Assembly: GCF_022605165.1 (NCBI RefSeq)
Contig: NC_063068.1
Location: forward strand, 3,844,001-3,908,000
Reading direction: 5' to 3'
DNA from: Purpureocillium takamizusanense
Taxonomy: Eukaryota > Ascomycota > Sordariomycetes > Hypocreales > Ophiocordycipitaceae
DNA length: 64,000 bases
Positions 23,262 to 35,543 of this stretch are shown here, piece after piece. Within the stretch, counting starts at the first letter, position 1. Each line of letters begins with the position of its first letter. A program made the position numbers and the translations under genes. The notes under the pieces are model-generated. The model worked only from the letters and a program-made list of their open reading frames with translations, had not been told where the DNA came from and made no database searches.

Positions 23262-24524
23262 TCATATTCTAGGCGTCGTGCCGGCGACGTATGGCTTGCC
23301 CTTGTGTACCTTCTCGAGCCCAGCCTGGTCCATCATGTCCGAGAATGTGGTGGCACGCGGATCCTTGCTCGACACGGTGGTCGGGTCCGCGAAGACGTTT
23401 ATGCTCTCGCTGCTGGGCTCGCGCGAGATGCTGTCCGGGCGGCGCGAGTGCCTGGCCACCGAGGCCCTCATGGCTCGGATCGGGGCGAGACGGGCGCCTA
23501 CATGGCCACGCTTGGCATTGCGGTCGTCGTGGGACGTGGCCGACATGGGTGACCGCGCCGGCGAGCGTGCGGAGGAGGGGTCAGGCGAGTCGAAGGGGTT
23601 GGGTATGGAGATGCGTGGTGGGTTCTGGCCAGCGCGAGGGTTGTTATTGTATGGCGGGGGGGTTCGAGGCGTTGAGGGGAATTCCCGAGGAGGGCTTCCA
23701 CGGAGGAAGTCGCTTCGATACGTCCCCGGGTGAAGGACAGGGGCAGATATTACCGCGCCATACGGTCCAGAGCCGCTGGAATTGCTGCGCGAGAACCCGG
23801 ACTTTTCGGAGTTTGCCGCTTGACGCCTGCGCCGAAAGTATAAGAAGATGACCGTGATGATGAGGAGTGATACCAAGCAGCCGCCGACGGCACCGCCGAT
23901 GATGGATGTCTTCTCCGGACCGGAGTCGGAGCTCGGCTCTTGCTGGCTGGGACTGGTAGTTGTAGCAGCAGGCGCTGCAGGATCGCCAGTGGTCCTCGTG
24001 GCTTGAGGATTCGCAGTAGATGCCGTCGCGGGCGTGCTTGATATCGTCGCGCTGGGAGTTGCTGCTGAGCTTGACTGAGAGGCCTTGGGCCGCGTGGTCT
24101 GGTCCGCATCCTTGGTACACTCTTTCCCGCTGGTGGCGCACGTGTAGCCAAAGGGGCAGCACAAGTCGGCGCCGCACTTTTGCAGAGGCGCGTCGAAGAG
24201 GGTGGTTTTGATGGGTGCCTGGGGGTTCTTCCGAGGGTCCTGTTCCCGAATGTTGCAGGTGATGGGCTGGATCTTCTCGCACTTGCTGTCCTGGGGGCAG
24301 CAGAGCACGGTAGTTTGTCCAGCAAGAGACATGCAGGAGCTGCCTTTGGGGCAGCAGAACTCGGACGGGAGATCGGCGGAGCACTGCTGAAGGCCGTTGG
24401 AGGCGCAAAAGTTGTCGCGCCCGAAGATTCTTGACGGCGGCCTGGCGGACATGGCGGACACGGCGGCGGGCGCCACCATGGCCAGCAGAACATGACGCAG
24501 GGTCCGCGAGAGCGGAGGAGCCAT
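23262..24524 (-). CDS. Single-pass Cys-rich cell-surface protein, sensor-like
   Basis: A single exon of 420 residues. Order of parts: N-terminal signal peptide (VLLAMVAPAAVSA, residues about 1-24); a Cys-rich ectodomain with several CC pairs (residues 40-136: FCCPKGSSC, LCCPQDSKC, LCCPFGYTC); a Ser/Thr/Pro-rich stalk (about 145-205) likely O-mannosylated; one transmembrane helix (about 207-230, GGCLVSLLIITVIFLYF) followed by RRRR, which sets a type I topology; and a disordered cytosolic tail with a PPPY motif at residues 289-292. This layout resembles fungal wall-stress sensors and SKG6-type membrane proteins, but I do not recognise an exact family or ligand. The start at 24524 gives the signal peptide. 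It is convergent with the F-box gene; upstream lie 5 kb without a supported gene. Confidence 0.82.
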   Translation of the reverse strand: MAPPLSRTLRHVLLAMVAPAAVSAMSARPPSRIFGRDNFCASNGLQQCSADLPSEFCCPKGSSCMSLAGQTTVLCCPQDSKCEKIQPITCNIREQDPRKNPQAPIKTTLFDAPLQKCGADLCCPFGYTCATSGKECTKDADQTTRPKASQSSSAATPSATISSTPATASTANPQATRTTGDPAAPAATTTSPSQQEPSSDSGPEKTSIIGGAVGGCLVSLLIITVIFLYFRRRRQAANSEKSGFSRSNSSGSGPYGAVISAPVLHPGTYRSDFLRGSPPREFPSTPRTPPPYNNNPRAGQNPPRISIPNPFDSPDPSSARSPARSPMSATSHDDRNAKRGHVGARLAPIRAMRASVARHSRRPDSISREPSSESINVFADPTTVSSKDPRATTFSDMMDQAGLEKVHKGKPYVAGTTPRI

Positions 24525-27500
24525 GGCGCCGTACGTGTATGTAACGGGCGGTCCCGATGCTATATGCGCTTTGAGTCGTCGATGAGTTCGTTTGACGAGT
24601 GTGGCCGCCGCGACGGTCGGTAGTGCAATGAAGCGCCACGAAATACAGGTTGATGTTGGTTAAAACTTGAAGCGCAGCAATCGAGGCGCGGATTAGAGCA
24701 ACAAGAGGCCGGTCGCGTGAGGGAGTCAGAGATGCCAAAGGCAAGAGACAATCGTCGTTGGACAAAACGAGAGATGGTATGGATGAAAGCATGCACAGTC
24801 GCTGTGGATGGAGCGGAGCGGAACAAAGGGGGAAGTCAGGTGGAAACAAAGAAGACTATGGCGAGGAAGACAAAGGAAAATGGGACGCTATGCGGTAGAG
24901 CACACACAGTCAGATGGTTCATGATGCGGTCCGGAGCCGCTCTTGCGACTTTTGCATCATCCGTCCTACGACTGCGTGCCGTTTCTGCCTAGGAAGCTTT
25001 GCCGCCAGCCATCTCTCTCCACAGGCGCCGACAATGGCACGGCCTCGCTATGTCCTGTCCCGGGATAAACGATGATTGCCTCTCCATCTCGTCGGCGCGA
25101 ACCAGTCGCCCAGGCGGCCCCCAGCTCCCCTGCCACATGCGGCGCGAACGTCGTCCCTGCTCAGGTTGCTAGGGGGGCGATGGAGGCCACTCAGTCGGCC
25201 GCCGACAGGGCCACGATGTCACTCGACAGGAGGATGGACGACGGAAGCTGGCGCCCGACATGCCAAGTGCCGTCTCAGAACCCGACGACGACTGGTAGAC
25301 AGCGGGCGAGACAGGCGGTGCCCGAATAGCTTAGGGAACAGGACCTGGGCTGGAACCCCTTGGAAACCTTGGGTTCTTTGTCACGTTGTTGCGGGAGGCG
25401 CTGGACGAGGCCACAGGACAGGCCGACCGACCGACGATGACGATGCAAGCAAGGCGCGGGCGAGGGGCTCGGACGCAAGCGGGCTCTGTCGACCGAACAA
25501 GGGACGTGTGCGCGTCTTCTGAGACGCGCTGGCGCTCAAGGCGAGCCTGGCGAGTGGACAGGAGGTGAGGTTGAAGAAATAAGGGCAAGCGCTTAGAGGC
25601 CTACCGTCGCGCTGGTGTTGTCGCAGGACCAGACGCGCGCCAGGGAGAGCGCGGCGCGGGGCCGTGATTGGGCGACGACGGCCGGTTGGAGCTTCCAGGG
25701 CGCTTCCCAAGCTGGGTTGCTGGTGAAGCCTTTTACGGCAAGAGCCCCCTCCACTGGGAAGGAGGGATTGGCTGGTTTGAGTCTCCATGTTTCTCAACCG
25801 CCAGGCCTCCAATTCTTCGTGCTACACGCCACTAACACGGTGAGGTCACATTTGGAAGGACACAGCCTGCGAAACAACCCAACTTTTTCCACGAAAGAAC
25901 CGCCTGCACAGCTGCCCGAGGCCTTGAACTACTACCCCGGGTATCCGCGATGCCCTTCCAAGTTTCTGGTGCGTCAGCAAGGTACTCGACCGTCTCCGGC
26001 CGTGGCTCAGCCACCATCGAATACAACGTCCCAGCCACTCGACACTCTGAGGCCTTGGGCACCACGCCCTCAGCGTCGTCCGGTGCGGTTTACTCGGTAG
26101 CACTAGGGCAAGTGGCTCCGGGTACAGTACTTGGTATGTCGGTTCTGATTTGACAAGCTCACGTTTCTTGCCGCAAGCAGTCATGCAAGTATGCAAGCCG
26201 TACAAGACAGGAAGAGAGGGTGTAGGCCACTGTGAGAGAGAGAGGCCCATGGCTGCACTGATCGGCCACCACGGACGAGTCCGCACCACTCGTTCTCATC
26301 CTCCTCCTCGTCGTCATCGTCGGTCGTCATCAGTGGCGACGAGCGAGGCGTTTTCAAGTCGTCCCGTCCCGTCCGCCTCATTACCCCCGTGGCCGGCGCG
26401 TGCGCCAATGCTGTCTCGCCTCACAACGTGCTTGGCACCCGCCCCTCCCCCCCAAAGATCCCATATCCAACCAAGCCTTTCAGCATTACAGCGCCGCGTT
26501 TGGCGGTGCTTAACCCTGATAGACAATGTCCATCGTGCCCCAATCTGCATGCCTTTGCATAGGTAGACGAGTTTGCTCCTTCCCTGGTGACTTGCGCCAA
26601 GGCTCCTCCCCTCACCATTCCTATTCGCCGCCAGCAATCACGAGACCAACCTCGCAGCTGCTTACACCAGTTATAGTCGACTGACTGATGTCCGTCCACA
26701 GGCGGACCCTGGCCGACGCCCCGTTGATCAATTCCCCTGCTTTGCTTTGCCTTGCTTCCCTCCCCAAGCGCAGCAATCAATTGTTTCCCCAGCTTTCCGC
26801 CCATCGCCTTCTGCACGGATCGTTTGCTTCCCCCAGTGCAGCTGAAATGACTGTCCCGGCTGGCTGGCCATGCCATCGTCGTCGTCTGTCGCCCAATCGC
26901 CCAACAGGCCCGTCAAGCCATCAGACATGATGACGTCCCAGCCCCCAACAGCCACAGGCAAGGCTCATGGGTCTCCCCTTCATCTGCCGTTCGGCTTCCC
27001 CCATGCCCCTACCCCCATGTCGCAGCAGAAATGCATGCGTGCGCACGGCAAATTACTGTGCAGCAGCCCCGACCGCCGCCGCCGCCGCCCGCGTCGGCCC
27101 GGGGGCGACCCAGCTCAAAAGGTCGGGTTTTCGATGCAGACTGCGTCCGCGCACGGCCACCGAGACTGGGCCCATCCATGCCCATGTCCCTGCGGCCGGC
27201 CAGCCGGATGCTCAGATGCATACTCGCGCATCAGCTGGCGGGCAGAGATGGCTACCGGCCGGCAGGCAGGCAGGACCTTGAGAACAGGGTCGTCGTGGTG
27301 TTCTCGCCCCCACGGGTCGCCAGTCTGGTTGGGCCGCCGCATCACCGCCACAGCAGGTGCCAGACCAGCAGACCTCGATGGTCCCTGTCTGCCGCTCGCG
27401 GTGTGCGCCTGATGCTCGAGGGAGGCCGCTCGTTCACTCACTCACTCAGCGCAGATACCTACCTACGTAGCCAGGCAACACATATCTTGGCCGCCCAGTG

Positions 27501-29706
27501 AGAGACACGTACAGCATGCACTCGACGAGGCGGCTTTACGACTCACACGCCCCTCCCCCGCCACCAACCGACAGCCGCCGCCCCAACGACCACAGTTCAC
27601 TTGCACTGTCCGACGCATCATCAGACACTGGCCACGACCGGCGAAACCGCCTTGCTGCAGCACAACCGCGGAGTCTGACGCTGTGTCCCCCTCTCCTGGT
27701 GCGTAGTTCGCTCCCGTGACCATGGAAGCAAATCTGATCTCCGTGGCCCAACTCCCATCTACACAGCCCAAGTCTCGCGTTCTCGATCGTCATCCACCAC
27801 GGCTTGCATACTAAGTCACCACGTACTACTGCAGTACTGCTCCGGTCTCGCGGCTTCTCCCTATCTCAGCCCCAGATGGAATAAGTTGTCATCAGCGGCA
27901 GCCCCAGTTCTGCGTGGGGGTCGGGGGCATCATCATCGTCAGCCACCCGATCCGATCTCGCAGTGTTGGCCTGTTTGTTGTACAGTACTTTGGTAGAGTT
28001 GCAGAATCTTGGCCCCGCAAACATGGCTTTTATCCCCTCCCTCCCTCTGGGAGCAGCACATGATGAACCAGGAAGACGTGGGAGCTGCCATTGGTTTTTC
28101 TTCTGTAGTTTCTATCTCGCCATCACATGTGACACACGGTGGCCCTTGACGCCATGGCCAGGCAATATCTGCTGCGACTGCTTACGCCACCGCCGGAGGC
28201 TCTCGCAGATTTCCCCATTCCGCCCGCCTTACGCCCGGTAAAACTGGCACAGAAAACGTACAAAGTACATTGTACCGTAATCTGCATGTGCATACTACAA
28301 ATGAAGAAAGCCAGAGGGGCTGGTACGTACCTATCACACGTTGGTTCTCGCAGACCCAACAGCTGCTGGCTGCCCGGAGGAGACAGAGGTGACTCTGTTA
28401 TGTGCACTACTGAGCATACATATGACATTCGCATTCGGGCGAATAGAAGCGATGCCTGGGTGCGTGCAGTACAGTACAGTACAGTACAGTACAGGCATCG
28501 GGGCGAAAGAAGTTGGAACATTGACAGGGTTGGCGGCGACGACGACCAACCGCGAGCACACACACACAACTGAGAGCCGTAAGTTACTCAGCAGACCTGA
28601 CCCGACCCCGGGGCTGGCGATGGTGGCATGATCTGTGCAAGGCCAGCAGCAAGCCCAAGAGAGTTGTCAATCAAACAACCCACCCCCCCCCCCCCGGCGA
28701 CACCGCCAAATGTCCCAATACCCACCCCATCGAGTGACCATCCATCCGCCATGTACGACCCGAAAGACTGGCATGTCACCTATTTTCCATTGGGTGTTAT
28801 CCGTGCCGACATTTGACACAGAAAAGCACCAGCAATTAAGATGCTGTCTGGCTTTGTAGCATGTGCTTTTTCCAATCAAGTTCGCGAGCCCAGTTGCATT
28901 AGAGTGAAAAGAAGCCTGGGATCAAGTGGCCCTGACCCTATTGAGCTATCCTGAGCTTTTGTAAAGCACCGTCCGTTCCACATATTCCTCGTTGCCGGCA
29001 TGCTCAACCGCAGCTGGCTTTCCTTGCCCGTTCCTCTATGCGTCCCCCCACGCACCTCGTCCCCTTCACGCCCTGGTATCTCCGCTAATGATAGCGAGTG
29101 GTGAGGGGGCTGTAGAACAGCACCCCACATGCAGACCGACCACCGACGCCAGAACGGCTCCTCCAAAACCGGATGGTACATACACCATGATGAGAAACCC
29201 AATGCCAAAAGACGCCGTCGTTCATCATCCAACAGCCCAGCCCCGCTTGACGTCTTTACCCCCCCCCCCCCTTTCCCACGCCCCCTCGTTTACCCAGAGT
29301 CCAGCCCCCTCCCCCAAGTGTCCAAGTGTCGAGAAGACTTCCCAAGTGTCGCTTCTCTCCCTGTTTGTGTCGTCTCACTCCTGGTGTGCGTGCCTCGCGG
29401 CGTCCTCTATGAAATCCCGTACCAGAGGGTATATGTGGCAGATCAATGCCATGAGAAAGGTATGGGGAAAACCTGGAAGAAAATATAAAAAAAAACGAAG
29501 ATGAAACAAAAAGGCAACGAGGCACCCTGCCTCCTCAGAGACGACGACAGAGCCTGCTTCGTCTTCAGATGCGAGTCGCACTATGCAATCATGAGAAGGG
29601 AGGACAGCCTATCCATAGAGACCTCTGGTCGAGACAGGCCGCTCGCTTCCTTCAAAGACCAGCTGTTGAAGAAGAGCCAAGCAGGCTAAGGGCACGACTG
29701 AGGTCT
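24525..29706. other. 5.2-kb gene-free region downstream of the PRO1-type gene
   Basis: No frame in this stretch shows a known domain, sensible composition or linkable exons; the longest (about 150-180 codons) are GC-rich chance frames. It contains a CCG run near 27074-27090, a (CAGTA)5 microsatellite at 28467-28494, C13 tracts at 28683-28695 and 29259-29271, and taccta-type motifs near 27456. It holds the promoter of the surface protein and the 3' flank of the regulator gene; non-coding transcripts cannot be excluded. Confidence 0.5.
28467..28494. repeat. (CAGTA)5 microsatellite
   Basis: Five perfect copies of the pentamer cagta followed by cag. It is intergenic. The same gtac/cagtac words appear singly elsewhere in the window (27979, 18201, 53630). 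Confidence 0.9.
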
Positions 29707-31908
29707 CTATATGAGCAGAAAGTCCCACCCATTCATCTGCATGACATCCCGCCAGTGGATGTGTGGCGGCCCCGCATCCGACCCCGAGGAGCCGGGGGTG
29801 CTGGCCTGCGAGAGTGTGTCGTTCCGCATCCACACCTCGCGAAGAACCGTGACCATGCGGCCAAAAGAGCCACACGTAGACTGTTGGCCAAGCTGGGCGA
29901 TCCGATCCTCGAACAGTACTCGGAAGTTGCTGTTTGGGAGACTGATGGAGCCACCAATCAGATAGACCCAAACCAAGCTGCGGTCAAATCCCTCGGGCCC
30001 GGAGGGAATGTGCTGGAGCGCGGTCGTCAACTTGTCAACCAAGCCCATTGGAGAGGGTTGACTGGGGCTGAAGCCAGGGACCAGGCTGCAGAGGTAGATG
30101 CGCGCAGCAAGGCGGAACGCGTTGGTAATGTTCTTGGAGAGCTGCTTTGGAGACAGGCTGCCGTTGGCATTGAAAGGGTTTTTAGGGCAGGTATCTCCAG
30201 CCTCAAGATGGTTGATCTGCTCCCCAAGTGCCGAAACGTGCTGGCACAGAGCAAAGTCATCCATATTGTCACGCTTTAGCGACTCGAGGCAGGCAATCTC
30301 CGAGATGAGATACATGACGCGGTCCTCGCAGCCCATCAGCTCGCGCAGACCTAGATGGTGATTGTTGGGCGAGAGATGCTTCTCGCGGTAGGTGTGTGCA
30401 AACGTGGGGGCAGTACCCTGCATGGTGGCGCCGAGGATGTCAATCCACCCAGTGAGGGTCATGTTGAATGGTGTCCGCATCATCTCGTTGGCGGCATCCG
30501 AGACCAGACGAGGCAGCTCCAGCTTCTGGACGAGGCTAATTGCAGCTTGAAAGTGCTGGTGCCAGGCAATGTCCAGCAGGCCATCGTCAAAGCGACCGAC
30601 GATGCATTGGAAGAAGATGAGCCCCAGGGTGGCCTCGAGGATCTGCTGGTGGTTCTCGTCACGCTTGAGCGCCTCGCACAGCGAGAAGATGGTGGCATAG
30701 CGGTGGCGCATGATGTCATTGTCAATTTCATCGCCCGAGACATTGGCATGTGTCTTGAGGTGCTGGGCCGCGATGCTGAGGCAGCAGTGCAGGTAGACGC
30801 TGTTGGACTGAAGCGCGGGAAGGATCAGGTCGGATCCAACGGAGCCGTGTTGGTTCGACTCGAGAATGGGGAAGATTGTTGGCAGCACGAACTGGATGAA
30901 GTGCTCCAATAGGCGCTGGTCGTGCTCCTCCAGCTCAATGCGGATCTGCCCGGTGCTGTCGTGGGGGCCGTGGGAAAAGTCAAAGAAGTTGACATTTAGA
31001 GCCTCCTCGGACAGCGACTCCTTCCTCTCGTGGTGGATGTGTTCGGTCCAAGCACCCTCCAGCGGGCCGGCTGGCAGGACGGTTCCGGGGGGCGGCGGAG
31101 TGTGGTATGTACTAAAAGTTGAGACGTGGGACTCCTTGAGTGTGGGAACGTCATTGACGAACATCTGTCTCTCCGTCTTGACGTCGATCTCGTATGGCGA
31201 GTAGCCATTGAGAATGAAGTCGGAGTGGATTTGTGTCGTGTACACGCCGTAGTCGACGCCATTGGGCGGGCTGTTGAAGTTGAAGCCAGCCGAGAAGTGC
31301 GAGTCGATGGAAGCAGACCTGGTGCGGTCCATGGGGTCCGTGAAGGTGGCCGAGGTCGGCAGAGAGTGTGTGAGGCCCGGCGGAGTGCAGACCGAAGTCT
31401 GGATGGGGTTCGACGACTTCTCCGCGAGCTTCTTGCGCTTGATGATGTTCTTGATGTCCTCCTTGTGGCGGCGGCGCGCATCGTTGTTGCTCCACCACAT
31501 GGGACGCTTGTACTCGCACTGCAGGCCGAGGTGCTTGCATGCCGTGCACATGGGGGTGCCCTCGTCGCACTTCTTTCGTCTTAATCTGCAAGTAAAGCAG
31601 CCTAGAAAACACAACATGCCAAAGTCAGCGGGAATCGTGGCCATTGGAGACGGAAGGAAAGCCCGTCCGTCGTCGAACGCAGATGCGTCCGCACACACCG
31701 CAAGTGCGTGTAAGTGGGCGGGCCGCGTGTAAGTGGGAGGCAACGAACCTGTGCGCGACCGGCGGTGCATTTGGGTCTTTGCCTTTGCGTTTCCATTGCC
31801 GGACTTGACGGCCGCCTTGGCCTTTGCAGACTGCGTCGCGGCCATGTTGACGGCGCTTCCGGGAGCTCGCATCGAGCTCTTGCGATGGTCGGGGGGCGCG
31901 GTAGGCAT
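29707..31908 (-). CDS. pro1: Zn2Cys6 developmental regulator, PRO1/ADV-1/NosA family
   Basis: Nuclear transcription factor; in Sordaria, Neurospora and Aspergillus the family controls fruiting-body development and cell fusion genes. Two exons (31908-31749 and 31601-29707) encode 684 residues. The 147-nt intron has GTTCGT and TTCTAG ends; splicing joins RRSRTG to CFTCRLRRKKC and places the zinc cluster at residues 55-82 (C-x2-C-x6-C-x6-C-x2-C-x6-C). The family hallmark CEYKRPMWWSNNDARRR follows, then a KNIIKRKKL basic stretch. The C-terminal half has the fungal_trans_2-type region: LLEHFIQFVLPTIFPILESN, YLHCCLSIAAQHLKTH, DENHQQILEATLGLIFFQC and the ending WRDVMQMNGWDFLLI. Length matches PRO1 (about 700). 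The intron is a multiple of three without a stop, so an unspliced message stays open. A start at 31872 is a possible alternative. Confidence 0.85.
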   Translation of the reverse strand: MPTAPPDHRKSSMRAPGSAVNMAATQSAKAKAAVKSGNGNAKAKTQMHRRSRTGSLPPTYTRPAHLHALAVCADASAFDDGRAFLPSPMATIPADFGMLCFLGCFTCRLRRKKCDEGTPMCTACKHLGLQCEYKRPMWWSNNDARRRHKEDIKNIIKRKKLAEKSSNPIQTSVCTPPGLTHSLPTSATFTDPMDRTRSASIDSHFSAGFNFNSPPNGVDYGVYTTQIHSDFILNGYSPYEIDVKTERQMFVNDVPTLKESHVSTFSTYHTPPPPGTVLPAGPLEGAWTEHIHHERKESLSEEALNVNFFDFSHGPHDSTGQIRIELEEHDQRLLEHFIQFVLPTIFPILESNQHGSVGSDLILPALQSNSVYLHCCLSIAAQHLKTHANVSGDEIDNDIMRHRYATIFSLCEALKRDENHQQILEATLGLIFFQCIVGRFDDGLLDIAWHQHFQAAISLVQKLELPRLVSDAANEMMRTPFNMTLTGWIDILGATMQGTAPTFAHTYREKHLSPNNHHLGLRELMGCEDRVMYLISEIACLESLKRDNMDDFALCQHVSALGEQINHLEAGDTCPKNPFNANGSLSPKQLSKNITNAFRLAARIYLCSLVPGFSPSQPSPMGLVDKLTTALQHIPSGPEGFDRSLVWVYLIGGSISLPNSNFRVLFEDRIAQLGQQSTCGSFGRMVTVLREVWMRNDTLSQASTPGSSGSDAGPPHIHWRDVMQMNGWDFLLI

Positions 31909-34900
31909 TTGTACGGAGTACCTGCGCCGAGGAGGTGGTGGTGTTGCTCTTGCCGACAAGGCAGGCAGAGAGAGCGACAGACAGGGGGGGGAGGGGTGGG
32001 GTTGCCCAGGTACCTCCGTGTGAGATATTCAAGACCGCACGGTGCCAAGGGGGGCGGGCGGACAGGAGGGCGGGCAGGCAGCCAAAAGCGGGACGGGCGA
32101 GAGACAAGGTCGACAAACGAGGCCAGGGTCCAACAAGTAAGTGCGTGGCCCCAAGGTCGATCGTCCGCGAGCAAAGAGGGGTGGGCTCCTGGCTGGCTCT
32201 CTCTTCCTTCTCTCAAGAGGGCGGCGGTCCAGCCAAGCGCGGTAGTTGTTGAATTATCGAATTAGTCGGGGGTTCGTGGCCAGCCACTCGACTCGAGTCG
32301 CTGCAGCTGACTGGCGGCGACGCTCGCGTCGTTATTAAACACAACAAGATGAAGAGGCGCACTCGCAAACACAAGACGTCAAGGAATGACTGGTTCCAAG
32401 CAAGGCCGGCTTGCTCGTCACGGGAGGAAAAATGTCAACGTTTGTTAGGGCGAGTGGGAGGAGGCGGACGGGGGACGAGAGAGGACGGCGCCCCCAGGAG
32501 GGAGAGGGAAAAGAGGGATAAAAGAAAAAAAAAAAAGGGAAACCTTGGACGACACTTGGATCTTCTCACCTTCTACATCGAAAGAAAAGAGGGTTAAATT
32601 CCAGGCCGGCGGCTGGAGGCCAAAGACTTATATCATGGCCGCTCTTCGCAAGACCTCGCTCATGGTGTTGGAGCGCGTTGGATGGATGGCTTGTCTGTCC
32701 GCGATCCGAGATGAAGCCCTGATGCTATTTTTGACCCAGGCACTAACACCGACTGAGAAGCACGACGCCTCCGAGCACAACGACTGCGCTTAGAGAGACC
32801 AATGGGCGGGGGGGGGCCATCTGCTCTGGCCCGCCCCATGCAGACAGAGGCTTTGGGGACGCTGCAGGCCGCTGAAGGGGGGGCCTAACCAAAGGGGCAA
32901 GTCGTGCACCTCACCCGCCCGTCGAATGTCACCCCTCCACGATGCACGAGCTCCATCCGCCGTTGCCAGCTTCTCTGCTGATCAATGACTAAATGTGCGT
33001 CACCCTTCTACCTCTCCTCCGACCCGACGAGGAGCACAGTCAGAGGAGCAAAGGGACCCGGGCGGCCCCGCATAGGTAGGTAGACTACCAGCCTTCCGTG
33101 ACGCCTGTCACAGCGCTTCAACAAACGCCCATACCCACGTATCTCTTTCTCGCTACCTTACCTGGAATGGACTTGCAATGCTGAGAAAAGGCAGGCATTG
33201 CGCCGGCGAACGTGCTCGCGCTCTGTCTTGAACCCACCCGAGTGAGTGCTGGCTGAAGCAAGCAGCCCCCCCCCCCAAGCTATCGGCCAGCCGCCGCCCC
33301 CGCGAACCGGCACAAGCAGTCAGGGTGCAGCCAGCCTCCCTGCGGCACGGGGCAGCACTCTTGCAGAAACTATGCATGCAAGCTGCTGCTCTTGCCTCGG
33401 TGTGCAAGGCCGGGTATGCAGCCTCCACCATACACCACACCATCGTCGCGTGAGGGGAACTCGCCGACGGGCACTGGAGCTGCTTCCTGCCGCACCCCAA
33501 GACTCCTCATCGAGCTCACATGGGACGACTCCCCAAGATATCCCAGTTCGACCGGACGGCACAACGGAAACCAGCTGCAAGCCAAAGCAGAACCCATCGC
33601 GCTGCCGCAGCAAGCCTTGTTGCAGGGTTTCGCCATACACGGGTAGCCTTGCATTTGTAAATGCCTCATCATTCTCAAATCTTGGGCCCGCTTTGCGTTC
33701 GAGCGGTTGCGGCTGCGGAAGAGAACGAAGCATTGACGAGGCAGTGTCCTGCAGGCATGGCCTCTCGACGCGTTCAATGCTCATGATAGTTCGCAGATCT
33801 CTTTTGAATCCAAACCCGACAACCAACAAGATCATACCCAATATGAATCAGCAGAGGGAGCCGCGCCCGTGCGGCGGTTGCATCCTGAGATGGTTGAGGC
33901 CGGGCGCCTGGTTCACACGAGTTATGGCGTTTGCTCACACAGTCTGACCCGAGTTCTTGGCGCTGTCGAGCATCACTCGCTCATCCGCGGAACGCCCACG
34001 GTTCTTCATCGTCGAGAGTTCGTATACCGTAGGACAGAGACAAGGAAGCGGTCTCACGGGGTGACGAGCGACTGAGAGAGCAAGAGACAGAGAGACAGAG
34101 AGAAAACGCAAGCAAGGGTGGTGGCCGGGGAGAAGCAGAACAACAGCCGATGGGAACGATCGCCCTTGGGATTCCCATGCCAGCACCTGCAGCGGTGCCC
34201 CGGCGGCCCGCGGTGACACAGGAAGCCCGGCCAAGTCAAGTCGAGTCGGGCTTGAAGGGACAAGGGCGAACGAAGAGCCAGCCAGGAAGGGTTGCGGTCG
34301 AGATGGGGGTTGCTCCCGTGGCGGCAGCCTCTCGAGCCACGGCCCTAGCGTCCAGTGGGGCCGTCTGCGAGAGGCGCTGATTGGACTCTGGGATGTGACG
34401 AGACCAGGATACGCCCGTGACGACTCTGACGAGACCTTGACCCGTGCTCAAGCGGCAGCGGCCGCGGGACCAACCGATTCTAGCGCTGGGCGAGGACAGG
34501 GGTCATGGTTCAGGCGGGAGGGCCGCTGACGATCAAGATTGGCTCTTGCTTGCATGATGCTAGACAGGGGTTACCCTTCAGGACTGGGCCAATGGACGGC
34601 GCGAGCTGCCGTGGGACTGGACGGACGGCCTCGACTCGAGCGGAGGCGGGGGGGGAGGTGCGGACTTGGGGAGCAGCCGTGGGCCAAAGCGTTTCTCGCG
34701 CTGGTCTGCTCGAATGCCGTCCGACAGCACCTTTTGCCGCAGTGAAGAAAGAGGGGAGGAGGGGAGGGGGAGGTGTGGCATGGACGTTGACCGGAGAACG
34801 AGGCGTTGTTGGTGCGCAGCGGAGGCAGGCGCGCACGCATCACAGGCCGCTGTACGAAGTCGTCAACACAGTCGCTGGGATGTCCAAAGCGGACTGAGAT

Positions 34901-35152
34901 CTGTGCAGCTGCTTCGTCACGGCCCTGCATCGCTTGGCAAACACTCAACGGAAACAACATCTTTCCATCCAGCCGTCCATCCATCCAGCATGCGAACGCT
35001 GCTGTCGCTGTTGCACAAGCCGTGGAATTAGCCCCTCTTCCACGTTTTTTGGCTGGAGCAAGGGCTAATTTTGGCGCGCAACCGCCGACTGTCGTCATCC
35101 GTCCGTCAAGTTCCCGTTTTTGTCAGCCACCGCTGTAAGCGCTCGCATGTGT

Positions 35153-35250
35153 CCCCCCCCCCCCCCCCCCCCCGCCCGCCCGCCATACCGCTCACAACAC
35201 TCGGCGGGCGCCAACACGGCGACAAATGTCTCTCTCTCTCTCTCTGTCTC
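35153..35250. repeat. C21 homopolymer followed by C/G and CT-rich simple repeat
   Basis: Twenty-one consecutive C residues at 35153-35173, then three gccc units, and a CT dinucleotide run from about 35228. It is intergenic. The G-rich complementary strand could form a quadruplex. Confidence 0.85.
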
Positions 35251-35525
35251 TCCCCCTCACGGTGCTATTTTTGATTTAACCCACATTCACTGATACTACC
35301 GGGCCAAATTAGCCGCCCGACTTGAGGCATGCACGCGCATTTCCCGGAACAGAGGGAGACCGGCACAAGTCCCGTCCTTATTCTCCTTGCGTACTCAGGA
35401 TCGACACATCTCACCATGACCGCACACACCGCCAGAAGGGGGCGGAGGGGGGGGAGCAACATCACTTACCTACCCTATAGAACAGCGATTTAAATATGAT
35501 GCATTGGTTGTGCCGCGATATGCTA

Positions 35526-35543
35526 CTGCTGCTGCTGCTGCTG
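35526..35543. repeat. (CTG)6 trinucleotide repeat
   Basis: Six perfect CTG units in an intergenic frame without protein features. Confidence 0.85.

Noticed and set aside
23644..24849. 401- and 247-codon frames on the minus strand overlapping the surface-protein gene
   Set aside because: They are alternative frames of the same strand. Only the 420-residue frame has a signal peptide, paired cysteines and a membrane helix.
33246..33947. 233-codon plus-strand frame and an overlapping 173-codon minus frame
   Set aside because: Composition is Arg/Ser/Cys-heavy chance sequence; both strands are open because of high GC, there are no domains, and the start is not in good context.
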